DNA from: Maylandia zebra
Taxonomy: Eukaryota; Chordata; Actinopteri; Cichliformes; Cichlidae
Reading direction: 5' to 3'
DNA length: 64,000 nucleotides
NCBI RefSeq assembly: GCF_041146795.1
Contig: NC_135184.1
Span: 10,654,967-10,718,966, forward strand
The notes under the pieces were generated by a model, which saw only the letters and a list, made by a program, of their open reading frames with translations, had not been told where the DNA came from and searched no databases. A program made the position numbers and the translations under genes. Below, piece after piece: positions 36,801 to 56,070 of the stretch (the first letter of the stretch is position 1; every line of letters begins with the position of its first letter).

Positions 36801-38459
36801 GTGATAGCAAATGTTGTAACGCAGCTCTATGTGAAATAGCCTGCATATATGTTGTCAAAGTCTTTATTTATTTTTGGGAAAATGTACAGCAGAGCAAACC
36901 AAATTCAGACATGGCGTTCCGCAGGGGTCGATCATGAGACCTCTTTAATTCCAACATTTATATGACTCCACTTGCCAAAATATGAGATAATCAAAATTTC
37001 CCATATTTAATCTATACCAATCTATACAAATACTATAGAAGCAGATTACTTTTCATATGTGTTTATTTTTGATTTGTCACTTAAACTTCTTTCACGGCCC
37101 CAGATTTTTGTTGAAATGGCACTCTTTGCAGCATTTTTGCTGTTCTATTTAAAAAAAAATAAAATAAATTTTTGCATTCTTCTACCAGTTTAGACAGTTG
37201 TTCAAATTATACTTGGACAAAGCGTGAGCTAAAGTCACATGAGTGATCAACTGTTGCTCAAAACAAACCATGTGGAAATTGATAACTTGTCACCACAGCT
37301 GATAGTTATAGTTTCCTTACAGAGTGTACTAAAATAGTCACGGCAAACACGTGAGCAGGTATATCATACAAGTGCTTTGTTTGAGTGTAAATAGCATTAA
37401 TGCTCTCCTACAGGTGATTTCCAGTATGCCAAGTTCCACTGAACCCTTACATTGCTGAGCGTGCAGAACAACCTTCCTGCTTGCTAAGCTTAAACAGCTG
37501 ACAGAGCAAATAATAACTGTCATAATATAATAGTAAAACATCATAAAGTAGAGGCTTTATTGTAATATGACAAGGACGTGGGGTCATCAGCACGCAACTG
37601 CAGGTTCAAATCATTTAAATGACTTAAAATTTAAAGCTAGAATAAGTTTAAAAATGTAATGTGTGTACATTCGTCTATCAAGTGAAGTTAGTTGCTCTAG
37701 TTAGACTTTTTGTAGTTGATTAATCAAATAGAAATAGATTTTTGCATTATAAAACAATAAGAAATTGTTGGACAGATAGTGTATAAAATCTGTAAATTTT
37801 TATCTTCTGCTTCTGACAGGAAGAAGAAGCACTGCTGTAGTGATGTGCACTGCCTGTGGTTTGTTTTGGTGTTCTGGGGTCAGCACAGGGGACACAGCAG
37901 TTGTTTTTGACTGGAATACTTAGCATAACTCCAGGCAGCATTTCCCATCATAGCTATTATTTCCTCTGGGGGCATGCTGGTGCTTACCAGTAATAGGCAA
38001 CCTTTTCACCAAGGCTCCCCTCCCTCACATGTCTGTCCAAGACATTATAGCACATGTTGGTTTTGGCTCCCTCCATGTATTTCACATAAACGCTCCCTTT
38101 CGTCACATCGAAGTTGTATTGCAGCATCGGTGCTGTTGCAGGCTTCTTCCAGAAGAACTCATCAGCAACCTCTTTCCAGAAAGCTAAAACAGACGATACC
38201 TTTTATCAGTGTTATGGGATGCAGATAAGGCAGATTAGCACAAAGAGATACTGTATGCAGACAGGCTCAAAGAGATATGAATGGCAAGGAAGCGCTGCAA
38301 GCGCTGCACTAAAAATACAGACAAGTTTGACCTACCTTCTGGATTCTCCAGAGACTTTTGGTACAATGCCAGATATGAGTTAAAGTCAGGCACATAAGCA
38401 TCCTTCTGCAGGTCATTAAGAGGGTAGTACATTTTGTCCTGAGACTCAGGAACAACCAT
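24897..38459 (-). CDS. acss2l: Acetyl-CoA synthetase, cytosolic ACSS2-type (18 coding exons)
   Basis: AMP-forming enzyme: acetate + ATP + CoA gives acetyl-CoA, via acetyl-AMP. Exons (minus): 38336-38459, 37988-38183, 36355-36446, 36092-36195, 33978-34050, 33273-33348, 32285-32369, 31852-31989, 31119-31289, 30899-31032, 29307-29439, 28402-28458, 28044-28124, 27551-27659, 27330-27398, 26999-27175, 25107-25181, 24897-25024. They total 2022 nt, all in phase, giving 673 aa (human ACSS2 about 701). Motifs: TSGSTGKPK (288-296), [20 protein letters not shown] (about 436-444), TGDG then [14 protein letters not shown] (536-549), LPKTRSGKIMRR with catalytic Lys about 633. The N-terminus (MVVPESQD) has no mitochondrial presequence, so cytosol/nucleus is expected; sequence is closer to ACSS2 than ACSS1. 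In human, ACSS2 is not next to NDUFV2, so this may be a fish paralogue (acss2-like). It reads intact. Introns hold a SINE, a Tc1 remnant and LINE pieces. The start is the first ATG of the conserved frame. Confidence 0.93.
25292..25597 (+). mobile_element. tRNA-derived SINE, AFC-like
   Basis: It lies in the acss2-like intron 25182-26998. It starts GGGGCGATCGTGGCTCAAGA (box A region), has GATTCGAGCC (25345-25354, box B), a long body (CTACTGGTGGTGGTCAGAGG, GCGCCCCAGGGCAGCTGTGG) and a tail ending GGCCATTTACCAT. From memory this matches the African cichlid SINE family; the name needs a search. The frames across it are not genes. Confidence 0.65.
26051..26871 (+). mobile_element. Tc1/mariner remnant with recognisable terminal repeats
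   Basis: The left end CAGTCCTGCAAAGAACTGAG and the reverse complement of the right end (CAGTCCTGTGAAAAACTAAG) form an imperfect inverted repeat. Between them broken frames show Tc1 transposase pieces ([10 protein letters not shown]-like near 26363; [18 protein letters not shown] at 26666-26719). TA flanks are not preserved. At 821 bp it is shorter than a full Tc1, so part of the 5' half is missing. It sits in the acss2-like intron 25182-26998. Confidence 0.65.
28559..28584. repeat. (CAAT)n microsatellite
   Basis: Six tandem CAAT units plus a partial one, in the acss2-like intron 28459-29306. Confidence 0.9.
28902..29092 (-). mobile_element. L2/CR1-group LINE, 3' end only
   Basis: This shares its sequence with the 3' UTR of the LINE at 17704-19645 (TTTTATTTATATAGC, CACTTGGCGACAGTGG, TTTAACAGGAAGAA) in the same orientation, but stops after about 190 bp. 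It lies in acss2-like intron 28459-29306. Confidence 0.7.
29440..30898. other. Long acss2-like intron, old repeat debris
   Basis: A 1.46-kb intron between exons 10 and 11. It is AT-rich. Around 29980-30060 are GTTAGCTTAGCTT-type phrases, and around 30210-30300 a faint tRNA-like SINE trace (CAAAAGGTCGCTAGTGGGATTCC). No exon seen. Confidence 0.4.
34140..34545 (+). mobile_element. RTE-type LINE 3' fragment
   Basis: Antisense in the acss2-like intron 34051-36091. Broken plus-strand frames read as the RT C-terminus ([13 protein letters not shown], then [19 protein letters not shown] and RENMEADD). The stretch ends in a GGCAACCCCTAAATGGAG 3' tail (34508-34525) of the kind seen in RTE elements and a GAAGAAGAA end. 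Confidence 0.6.
34546..36091. other. Acss2-like intron remainder, nothing recognised
   Basis: Rest of the 2-kb intron between exons 4 and 5. AT-rich, no exon or clear repeat. Confidence 0.4.
36905..37035 (+). mobile_element. Small LINE RT fragment
   Basis: In acss2-like intron 36447-37987, GGCGTTCCGCAGGGGTCGAT translates to GVPQGS (RT motif B) followed by a degenerate continuation. It is too short to classify. Confidence 0.4.
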
Positions 38460-38720
38460 TTTGGAAGTACAGATGCAGACAGGCCTATATCATTGGAGAG
38501 TGAGTCAGAAAATGGTATAATCTGAGTCCCTGCTGGTCTGTCTGAATCCTCCTGGGTGAGGTAAGAACACTACAAGGCCTGTACTGAACCAACACAATTC
38601 AGCATGCAGAAAGACCCACCCCTAATCCCTGATCTGCAGGCTCTGGCTCAGTCTGCTTAGAGTCAGGGCAGCCAATCAGCTCATGGAGTGCAGCACTCCC
38701 ACTTTTTCATTGGATGAGCC
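38460..38720 (-). promoter_or_regulatory. acss2l: Probable acss2-like promoter region
   Basis: Immediately upstream of the acss2-like start codon. Two CCAAT boxes face opposite ways: CCAAT on the plus strand at 38672-38676 and ATTGG (minus-strand CCAAT) at 38709-38713. NF-Y at paired CCAAT boxes commonly works with SREBP at lipid-synthesis genes such as ACSS2 (family knowledge). I see no perfect sterol regulatory element. The transcription start is not determined. Confidence 0.4.
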
Positions 38721-39277
38721 ATCCCTGGCCTGCTGATCACATTATGTTTCTAAGCAAGTGGGTGGTGGAGGAGGACAAGGAGGCGTCTACCCCCAGCAGG
38801 ATAAATGCTGCGGATTCAGGCAAACATTTTTTTGAAGGGAGGAGGCTGATGGGTGATGTTGGTGAAAAGAAGAAAATAATAATAATAGAGAGGTATGCAA
38901 CAATTATTCACTTTCAGAGTAAACAAACCCTGCCCAATCCCCAATGCATGTCTGCTGTGAGAGACAGCTCCTGAATCCTTTTAACACTAACATTTAATAA
39001 AACTTAGTCTTTTAAAACATAAATTGCTTATGGGAAAGCTCACTGTAAAACCCCTGCTTCCACCCTGCTTTGCTTTAATCCTCTGACATTGCAAACATAG
39101 CACAGTTAAAAAAAATATCCTTAGAGAAAAGAAAACAATATTCCACTAACAAAACACATGTGAAAAACTTAAAAGAATCAAAAACAAATACAGAAATAAT
39201 AAAAATATTTTATACTCGGTAGAAAATAAGTCATAACAATTTAACCTGAGACAAATTATTATTCGCAATTATATAAT

Positions 39278-39745
39278 GTCCGCTTCTACTTTCAGCTGCT
39301 CCCTTTAGGGGTCGCCACAGCGTTTTATCTTCCTCTCACCCTATCCCGCCTATGTCACGTCAACATTCTCCCTGTCCTGCTTCACTGCATCCACGAATCG
39401 CTCTGCTGATGCAGTGATTTCCAGTCTTGTTAATCCTGGTCACTCCCAACGAGCATCCTCAACTCTGACACCTCCAGCTACCTCCTGTCTTTTTGTTACA
39501 AACACCGTCTTCAAATACTGCAGGTCTCACCACAGTCTTTTTCATTCGTGCACATGTGTTCTATTCTGACTATAATTCATTTTCCCTGGAGTGCATACCT
39601 CCACTTCTCCAGGCTTTTCCCACCTGCTACCAACTCTCACTACATCAGAATATACGAAGACTCCTGACCTCTGTCTGTCAACCTGTTCATCACCACAGCA
39701 AACAAAAAGAGGCTCAGAGAGATCCCAGACGTAATCCCACTAAAT
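39278..39745 (-). mobile_element. RTE/BovB-type LINE remnant between the two divergent genes
   Basis: On the minus strand the right part reads SGISLSLFLFAVVMN, a decayed form of the RTE motif ALSPFLFAVVMD. The left part is the 3' terminal phrase GGCGACCCCTAAAGGGAGC. The segment between is heavily deleted. It sits between the acss2-like and ndufv2 promoters. Confidence 0.6.
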
Positions 39746-39999
39746 GTATATCAGTATTTTTACTGCAGTATGTTGTCTTTTTAATGAGCACGTTTATTAA
39801 AGTAATATTAGATATTACTTAAAAGTTTGTTGTGAAGCATTTTGTATAATTTTGTTTGACCGTTTTTACTGCGTCTTTATTTCTTGTACTCTTTAATTTA
39901 AAATATGATAACAGAAAAACAATGTTCATTATATATTTGCATAATTTTGTTTTTTGAATGTAGAAGAAATTTTCGCAAACACTCAACGTTGACTGACTT

Positions 40000-40161
40000 T
40001 GAGCTCCAACTTGAATCTGGGATCGATTAAGCGCAGAGACGTACAGACGTCACGTCGTGCGTCAGACAGTATGCATCGAACCTGAGCGCGCTTGTGTTGA
40101 TGGTGGCTACCGCTGTCCCGTTCATTTCCTAACGCACCGGGACCAAACTTCAAGCGACAAG
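40000..40161 (+). promoter_or_regulatory. ndufv2: Probable ndufv2 promoter and 5' UTR
   Basis: GC-rich with several CpG, directly before the ndufv2 ATG. It contains GACGTCAC (40046-40053), a CRE/ATF-like site, in a cluster of ACGT cores (40040-40056), and GAGCGCGC near 40085. No TATA box is evident, as expected for a housekeeping respiratory gene. Confidence 0.45.
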
Positions 40162-48624
<8,463 letters not shown>

Positions 48625-48704
48625 ACATTTCTGGGCCACTCTCTGCTTGCTACAAAGGCAAGCTGTCAGTGAAACTGTTATGGTTAAGTCAGATATATTG
48701 TGTA

Positions 48705-48710
48705 AATAAA
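48705..48710 (+). terminator. ndufv2: Poly(A) signal of ndufv2
   Basis: AATAAA 81 bp after the ndufv2 stop (48622-48624), followed by a GT-rich stretch. It gives a very short 3' UTR of about 0.1 kb. Confidence 0.75.
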
Positions 48711-49849
48711 TTGTTCCTGTACATGTTCTCAAGGTGTCAGTGTCTCACTTACATGGATTCCAACAAGGAAAACAAAACTGGAAACATGAAATGCAGGATT
48801 TGTAGCAGTTGTTATATTTCTAGATACTTCTAAGCAAAGCTGGCTAAAGGACTGGAATAGTAAAGCTTCTTAATACGTCAATGTAAGCCTAAAGCTAAAT
48901 ATTTTTGTGCATATTGTGATACTACATAAATAGTATGTATTTCTACCTCAGTAAGTTATGTGACAGTTTCCACTGTCATTGCCACTTCAGTGATGGCCAC
49001 CTATGGAAACCTTATGAAGGGTTTTTACTTAAGTATGAATCACATCCTTTGTACACTCAAATTCATTCAAATATGACATCTCAAAATTACAGCATAGCAC
49101 ATGCACAATAAGATGCATATTCCTACCATGTATGCCCCTATGGAAAAATCATGTAATTAAAAGCTCACAGTACAAGCTAAAGCTATTAGATGTTTATTGA
49201 AGTACTACACATGCTAAAACAAAAAGTATAAAGCCTTTTTAATTAACACTAGCTCTACCAAAGTCATTTTTGGTCCTTAATATTTTGTTCTGAATTTTAC
49301 TGGATGTAAATATATTTTAGTGGACCAATTTTAGATGTCTTTCAATTACTGTGGATCAGTGACATTTAAATTGTTTATTCATAAAGAAAACCTTTGGTAA
49401 ACGGTAAATACCACCAGATATGCTGCTACGCATGGTGTAACAAATTATGATTAAATTGTAAAGTTATTTTACTACATGTTACCTCTATTTAGTTCATTTC
49501 AAATGTGGTTTATTGACATTGTTTAATTATATTTGGTTCTGGACATACATTTAAGACATTAGTAGAGACTACCTGATGGTTCTGACAGGAATAATATAAA
49601 AATTATTTCATCTAGTACATGTCCAATTAATATACTCCAAACTAGACTGTGGGTAGTATCATTTTGACTGACTTTATTAACAAAAGAACCACGTATTGAC
49701 CTTAAGATTCCGCCTGCTTAAACACCTTTAAAGTTGATTCATTCAAGACATTACATGATAAACACAGCCCCCTTAGCCTTGAACAGCACCCCACTTCCTA
49801 CAACTGGTCCTGTCGTTTCATTTTCATCCCATCCCGAGGCCGTTTTCAT
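48711..49849. other. Intergenic, nothing recognised
   Basis: AT-rich spacer between ndufv2 and a CpG-rich tract. No exon or clear repeat. Confidence 0.4.
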
Positions 49850-51080
49850 GTCTAGCCGGTACCCCTCCCCCACTTTCCTCGTACCAATACGCTTTCAACC
49901 CAGCTCTTCTCTGCAACATATAACATTATGCACGGTGACGCATGCGCAATGCATGCAACATGATGCAAATGTCACTGCGCAACCAATTCTAAGCTGGCTC
50001 ATACACTGAATTGGCGGGCTAATAGGTCGACTTAACCAGATCGGCTAATTACTGAAACTGCGGCCTGAAGTCCGCAGCCATGCTCACGACAAAGAAGGAA
50101 AACGCCATTCCTCTGTTAACCTCAGCCGTGATCTTCGAGAAAGTTCCCACTGACCGCAGCACAGCAGCGGAAAAGATGACGTCAAGTGCCCATTCCTGTT
50201 CTCTCTCTCCCTCTCTCTCCCTCCTTTCGGTTCAAATACACACGCTCAAAAGCCACTTTGAGGTGCTACACACACCGCTAACGTACAACATGTCTCAGCA
50301 AAAAGCGTATTCTTAAAATTAAAGATGCGAATTTACTCACGGCTTCGGTTAAATGAAAGTTAAACCGTTTGACACATACCCATCTACAGTCTATCCAGCA
50401 GACGCAGACCTTATAAGCTCGGTGGTGCTCTGGTGGTCACATGATTTCTCCCTACCAATGAAAATGACGCTTGCATGTTTTGCTAGGTTTTTCTCCGAGA
50501 GGACGAGCGACGAACGGCTTGGATGTTTTCAAAACCAGTGATGAACGTCACACAGCCGTAGGCTACGGTTAACGTCCAGTATTTAGGAAATTAACTGTTA
50601 ATATTGCGCAATAGTCACATATAGCGGAACCTGAATGAGTCGGTGGGAACGTGTAACCCCTTTTAAAGGTAAGCGCAAAACGAGGTTTCTTGTTTGACTG
50701 CCTCGGATCAGGATGGGTAAAAAAATCCTAGCAATCTGGCTAAGTTGTACTGCAAGCTGGCTAACGTTAAGCTAACTTGACGTAAACTGCGTGCGAAAAT
50801 GGGAATGTTATGTGTTTGCGTGGGCTTGGTATAGTTGTGCGCCACGTGCGTTACACACATTGAGGACTTATTCTACGCTAACTGAAATTTCCACCCCAGT
50901 AACTGCCTTTAGTTGCTCGGTGCTTTCAAAGCGAGGATACAGAGCGCTGATAGGAAAATGTCGGGGCGAAGCAGATCGAGCTGGGTTAGCTTCAGACAGC
51001 CAGACAGCCAACAGGGCTGTGTAGGTCTGGGAACAAGCTCGCTAGCTAGCTTAGATTAAGCGCTGGGGAGGGGGATCGTT
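49850..51080 (+). promoter_or_regulatory. CpG-rich promoter candidate with first-exon donor (possibly ankrd12)
   Basis: CpG density is clearly higher than in the flanks. Sites: ACGCATGCGCAATG (near 49948), close to an NRF1 palindrome; ACTGCGCAACC; GGTCACATGAT (near 50434), an E-box; CCAAT at 50455. A strong donor AAAG|GTAAGC is at 50668/50669, with GC-rich sequence upstream, which would suit a non-coding first exon on the plus strand. A 78-codon frame at 50080-50316 has no domain and is not called. By human gene order (from memory) the expected next gene is ANKRD12, which begins with a non-coding exon and a long intron. Confidence 0.4.
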
Positions 51081-54019
51081 GTGAGGGCAGTAAAGGAGCT
51101 GCAGTGGGCTTTTGTCTCGGGCTGTGCTGTGCTCCCTGTGTTGACTGTTGCTGTTTAATCGCGAAACGTGAACTTGAATTTGCCTTGTCCTGGCCAAGCA
51201 CTAGCATTAGACAACATATTTACTCGCAAGACGAATTTCACCGCCAGATTAATCAACTAACACCACAGCTCGTGTTTATTATCTATGTCCAAGTTGCGAA
51301 TTTTAGCGCTCAACAACATTACTTTTTGATTATTGGAAGCACGAGCGGCATTAACGTTGGTGGGTGGTGGTTTCTGCAATGATCGAGCCAACGCCACTTC
51401 GTTTATTTACAACCAGCGTAGTTTGGCGGGACAGTAGCAGTCAATATGCTGTAAAATGTAGTTATGATTTGTAAATTCTCTCAAGGAACTAGCATAGCTA
51501 TTAGAAATCCGGAGCTTGCGCCTCCCAGGCAGTGACTGTGACATCTTGGGGGTGTGTTGCCTGATACAAAAGCTGCTTGTCTTTACATGGCTATCTGTGC
51601 AGCAACCCGTCTGAATCAACCGAAACGTCAACCTGAAATTGAACATACGTTAAGTTAAAGAGTTTTATTGGATTGCAGCACGTCTACACTGTTAAATTAA
51701 GCTTTAATTTTTTTTAGAATCAGTCCGAAATTGGTCCTAGTGGCAGTATTTTTAAGTGACATCTGTCTCATACAAAATACTGTGTATTCGTCTTATACTA
51801 TTATATTGAATGCAGTATGTAGACAGTGTAATGGTCATATTGTAATGGTGTTTAATTAATCTGTTTTTTCATACAGTTAAAAAAAAACAACAGTATTAAA
51901 TGTAAAATATATTTTTTATGTCTTTGTTAAGGAACAGCACATGTAAATACAGTTAACTGGCCATTTTAAAATAATTGTTTCATTTTCAATATTACAAGAA
52001 ATGTTCATTTTGGGATCATGAAGAAGAATGCTATTTAGCACCACAATTCAAACATGAAAACGTGTCATATTCAGAGATTAACTAATCGAGCAGCTGCTTA
52101 AAGGTTACATCAAAAATAAAACCATAAGAAACCAACTGTCAGAAACGCATACTCTTATTGTCTCTTTTGGGGGGCTTATTTTAATTTTGGAGACATGAAT
52201 ATTGACTTGAATACTGCTAGTGTTTTAGAAACCTCCATTTACAATTTGAGAGTTACTAAAATAAAGCATTAGTTGTTACAATTCAACTGTTGTGCTGACA
52301 ATTGATTGTAGCATCAGCTTGCGTCTGTGGCCTTTTAAATAACCAAATCTTACAGGAATGCATGAAAAATACTCTTAAAACAGGGTGATCTGTTTGTCAT
52401 TTCAGTTAAAGTTATATTTAGTAATTTCACTCTTTAGCTGACCTTAAACCAGGAACTGATTAATTAAACTGAATTTGTTAAGATTATAGAAGGTTGTATA
52501 ACAGCAAGCATACTTCCAGTTCGCCATGACACATCATAATTGACCTTACTACTAAGGAACAGCACTTAAATACCTTAAATGGTGAGTCCTCAATGATGAG
52601 TAAATTCTTGCGCAATTGTAATTACAATTCCTTTAGAATAAATCTTGTTAAATCATTTTTTAAAACTTAACCTTAACCTCAGCTGCAATTTAGATAAATC
52701 ACCAGGACCATGCTGCAATTATTTGCTTATTAACAATGTACTAAGGAGCAAGTTAGGATGTAGTAATACATGATACTTTTTCATATTAATGTTTTGTTAA
52801 ATGTAGTCCACTGTTAATCTGCTATTCCTTTAGATACATTTTATATAGACAGAACAGTAAATAAAAATGTTATTCATAGACTTAAATTGGCAGTAGCTGA
52901 TTTTTATCAATAGAACATATCACTCTCATATTAGGGAACATGATTCTTCAGGCATTAAAGTGCTGTCTTCTCCCTTGATTGATTGATTGGTCACTGCTGT
53001 TTTGGACTCAATTGTACGTGGTGGGATTAGTAGGCTTTTCATTAGTGTGCTTGTGTCACCTCGAACTTTTGTTTTTTAAAATACTCTTTTACTTTCTGTA
53101 ATGAGTTTGTACTAACATCTCTCTCACTGGCAACTGAGTATCATGTGATGATGATTTGCCTGAGGATGAATGAGACCTCCCACGGCACTAAAGGTTATGA
53201 CAATACGAGTAGGACACATAATTGACACTGCAGTATATTACCAAGCTCTTTCTTGCAGTGCGTCATGGGTGCCTTTTTTGTGGTGCCATTGAAGAGAAGA
53301 TGCTTCTTTTTGTTTGAAAGGGTTTTCTTTGTTCACTTCAGTCTTCTGGTAGTTTAGTAGCTGACACTGATGAAGCAAATTAAATGATGGTGTCCAATAA
53401 TAAATGTCAGTTTTAAGTAACAAAAAGGCACTGCCCTGGCTTTTGTTTATCGTTTTGTTCATTGCAAACAACATTTATTTAGTTGTATTACTTAATTGGT
53501 GATTTTAAAAATGCATAACCTCAGTGTAACGGTGTGATTCTCTACAAAAGATTAGGTTCTTTGGGGCGTATAGGTTTAAGGGTATATTAGGGCTCTCCAG
53601 TTAATCAAAATTTACATTCAATCTAATGATTTAAAATTAGATTAAACAATTAAGGCAGTTCCTTCTTTTATCACATCTGTGCACTCATTTGCCCTGTGTT
53701 ATAAATCCATGGCACCTTTTCCTTTGCTGCGTGTGTATCAGATTCATGCTCCTCTGTTAAAGTTAAGACACAACCTAATGTGCACATCGCCATTGACACA
53801 GTCAGCACAAGCACCGGCATATGCTACATCCTAAGCTCTACATAAATTCCCAGCAGAAGCATAAAGTCAGTGTTCTGTCCTTCTATTAACCGCCAGACGT
53901 ACTCCTTGACATGCTGTACCAGATTTAGATCATCTTTTGGTCAGCACTAATATTAAAACAATTTTAATTGTCTGAAAACACTTTGGTTTTAACAAGTAGA
54001 GAAAGGAGAATTAAATTTG
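51081..54019. other. Non-coding, possible first intron
   Basis: AT-rich from about 51650 on. No exon with a recognisable product on either strand. Confidence 0.4.
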
Positions 54020-54240
54020 AAAAAAGCTGCTTTCATCTGCTCCCTTATTCACGAGGAATCGCTACAGTGGGTAACTCCAGATGTTGAATTTGGATGAATT
54101 TCTTTTTGTACTGGTTGCCCTTCATGACACAACCCCACAGGGATTTGTGTTTCTTCACAGCACTGAACCGGGGATCTCAGGCTTCTTAGGTGAATGTGTA
54201 AAGCACTACTGTGGAGCCACTGGAAAGGAGCATCAAATGC
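54020..54240. repeat. Interspersed repeat
   Basis: Phrases GCTGCTTTCATCTGCTCCC, CGAGGAATCGCTACAGTGGG, GTTGCCCTTCATGACACAAC and CACTGAACCGGGGATCTCAG match the wording of a repeat I know to be abundant in fish. Class unresolved. Confidence 0.45.
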
Positions 54241-55750
54241 CATTCCCGGCTTTTGTACTGGCAATCTGTGCTTGATGCTTTTGTCTGTGATCTCAATGTG
54301 AATTGCCATAATTGAGCAGACTTGGGGTATGGGCTCCATGGACTGGACTTGTTGTGCTGCATCAGATAGAGGATAGATTGCATGGGGATCCAGAGAGTTT
54401 GTAGGTCAAGTCAATACTTTGAACTCTTTGTTTTTTGTTGTTTTTTTGTTTGTTTGTTTGTCTTACTTTTCATGTTCTTCCAGAGAATACTGGGATACAT
54501 TGTCCTGCTGTTAGCTGCTACCAACAGCCATGGTGGCTGCTATTGGAGGTGTTGTGTTACTAATCAGCAATTTCAAAAACAATAAGTTGCTTGCTTGTTT
54601 GACTTTTCACCTCAAGATTTTAAATGAATCAGTCCCAAGTGAAATTAAAGATAGCATTAGGGTTAGGGTTTGGTATGTTCTACTGTTAACCTCTGTGCAT
54701 AGTGTAACAATGGTTGGGTGGGTGGTGGTGTCAGTATGATATTTTTTTAAATTAATTTTTTTAATAAATACATTTATATAAAGGTTTCCAGAAAACATTT
54801 CATTGTTGACCTGTTAGTGGTTTTGATGTTGGGGTTTTAAAATAATTAAATTTTTCGAAATAGCTGCCCAAACAAGTACTTAGGAGTAATAAAAGACTTG
54901 CACATGTGCCGGATGACACACAAACAACACAAAAGGACAAGAGAAAAGCTGTGTAAATACTACTATCCCCTTCAAAGTTTCAGCATGTCAAACTCATCAA
55001 GACATACTCCAATGTCGTGTTTGTTTTGTTGTTATGTCTGCATTGCTGATGCACCAGTTCACTTTCTTCTGTTTCTGCCTGGCTACCTTTGTTATTGGTG
55101 CGGTAAGACAGCTCAACATTTTTCAACTTAGTCTTTTTTTGTGAGTTTTATTGACCTTTAGATATAATTTAAAATGAAAAACAAACACCTAGAAAATGTG
55201 AGGGAGGTAGGGAAAGGTAGGCTTAGTACATTAAAACATGAATGGTTGCATGTCCTGACCAGTGGGTGTTTTTTGATAGTAAAGTTCCTCTTCAGTCTAA
55301 TTGCATAAAGTCTGTGGTTGCATGTGGGGGTGAAAAGAGCCCCAGGCTCATGAGGACTCGCATGTCTTGAGAGGCCTGCAAGTTGGCTATGGGGTGAACA
55401 GCAGAATCTCAGAGCAAATGGTCAAATGTTACAGTTTGCCAAAAGTGGACCGGGCGATCTGGAGACAAAGGCAATCATTGATCCTTCCACAGGTTGATCT
55501 TCAGAAATCTAGTGGGTTTTACTTTCCTGAGATAGATCTTTCTACCAAAGGCTCCATTTTGGCCATTTTGGTTCATGGTCCACTAAACAGTAAGTTAGAG
55601 TTTTTAGGGAAGGACTAGAGCAATTCTTCCCCAAATTCCCAACAAGCTGAATTTACATTGTTGTCAAACTGCAAGGTAAATGGGCACCTTTCTGCCATTA
55701 GATAGCAGGCATTGCCCATTATTCCAGAAGCCGTTGAAATTATAATGACA
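54241..55750. other. Non-coding, nothing recognised
   Basis: Short frames (for example 54898-55131 and 55367-55618, plus) have no domain or splice context. Confidence 0.4.
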
Positions 55751-55754
55751 TTAA

Positions 55755-55850
55755 CCTCCTAAGACCCGAACTCTTCCACGGCATGCATTTTTAATTTCTC
55801 TTTGATATTTGGGCATATTGGGGCCCAATGAATGTAAAAACAAAGAATTA

Positions 55851-55881
<31 letters not shown>

Positions 55882-56066
55882 ACCTGATTTGTCTTTTTAT
55901 GAATCAGAGCCACATATGAGGATATTCATTTAAAATTTTGATAGAACAGTAGCAGTATAATGTCCTCGTAAATGGATATCAGGCCCCGGTTGAGCAAAAT
56001 TGAGTATTTTGGTCTAAATAACCCAAAATGTGATGTCCACATATGTGGACGGCAGGTCCTAGGAGG
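55755..56066. mobile_element. TTAA-flanked MITE (piggyBac- or Kolobok-type)
   Basis: Inverted ends CCTCCTAAGACC and GGTCCTAGGAGG (one mismatch) are flanked by TTAA on both sides (55751-55754, 56067-56070). It is 312 bp with no coding capacity and an internal T-run at 55857-55880. TTAA duplications are typical of piggyBac and Kolobok families. Confidence 0.75.
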
Positions 56067-56070
56067 TTAA

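Noticed and set aside
50080-50316. 78-codon frame starting MLTTKKENAIPLL
   Set aside because: In a CpG-rich promoter-like tract with no recognisable domain and a low-complexity Ser/Leu run; could be a 5' UTR frame but not supportable as a gene.
54655-54670. Telomere-like TTAGGG repeats
   Set aside because: Only two to three units (TTAGGGTTAGGGTTTGG); too short to be more than chance.
55367-55618. 83-codon plus-strand frame
   Set aside because: No recognisable domain, no repeat match and no flanking exons.
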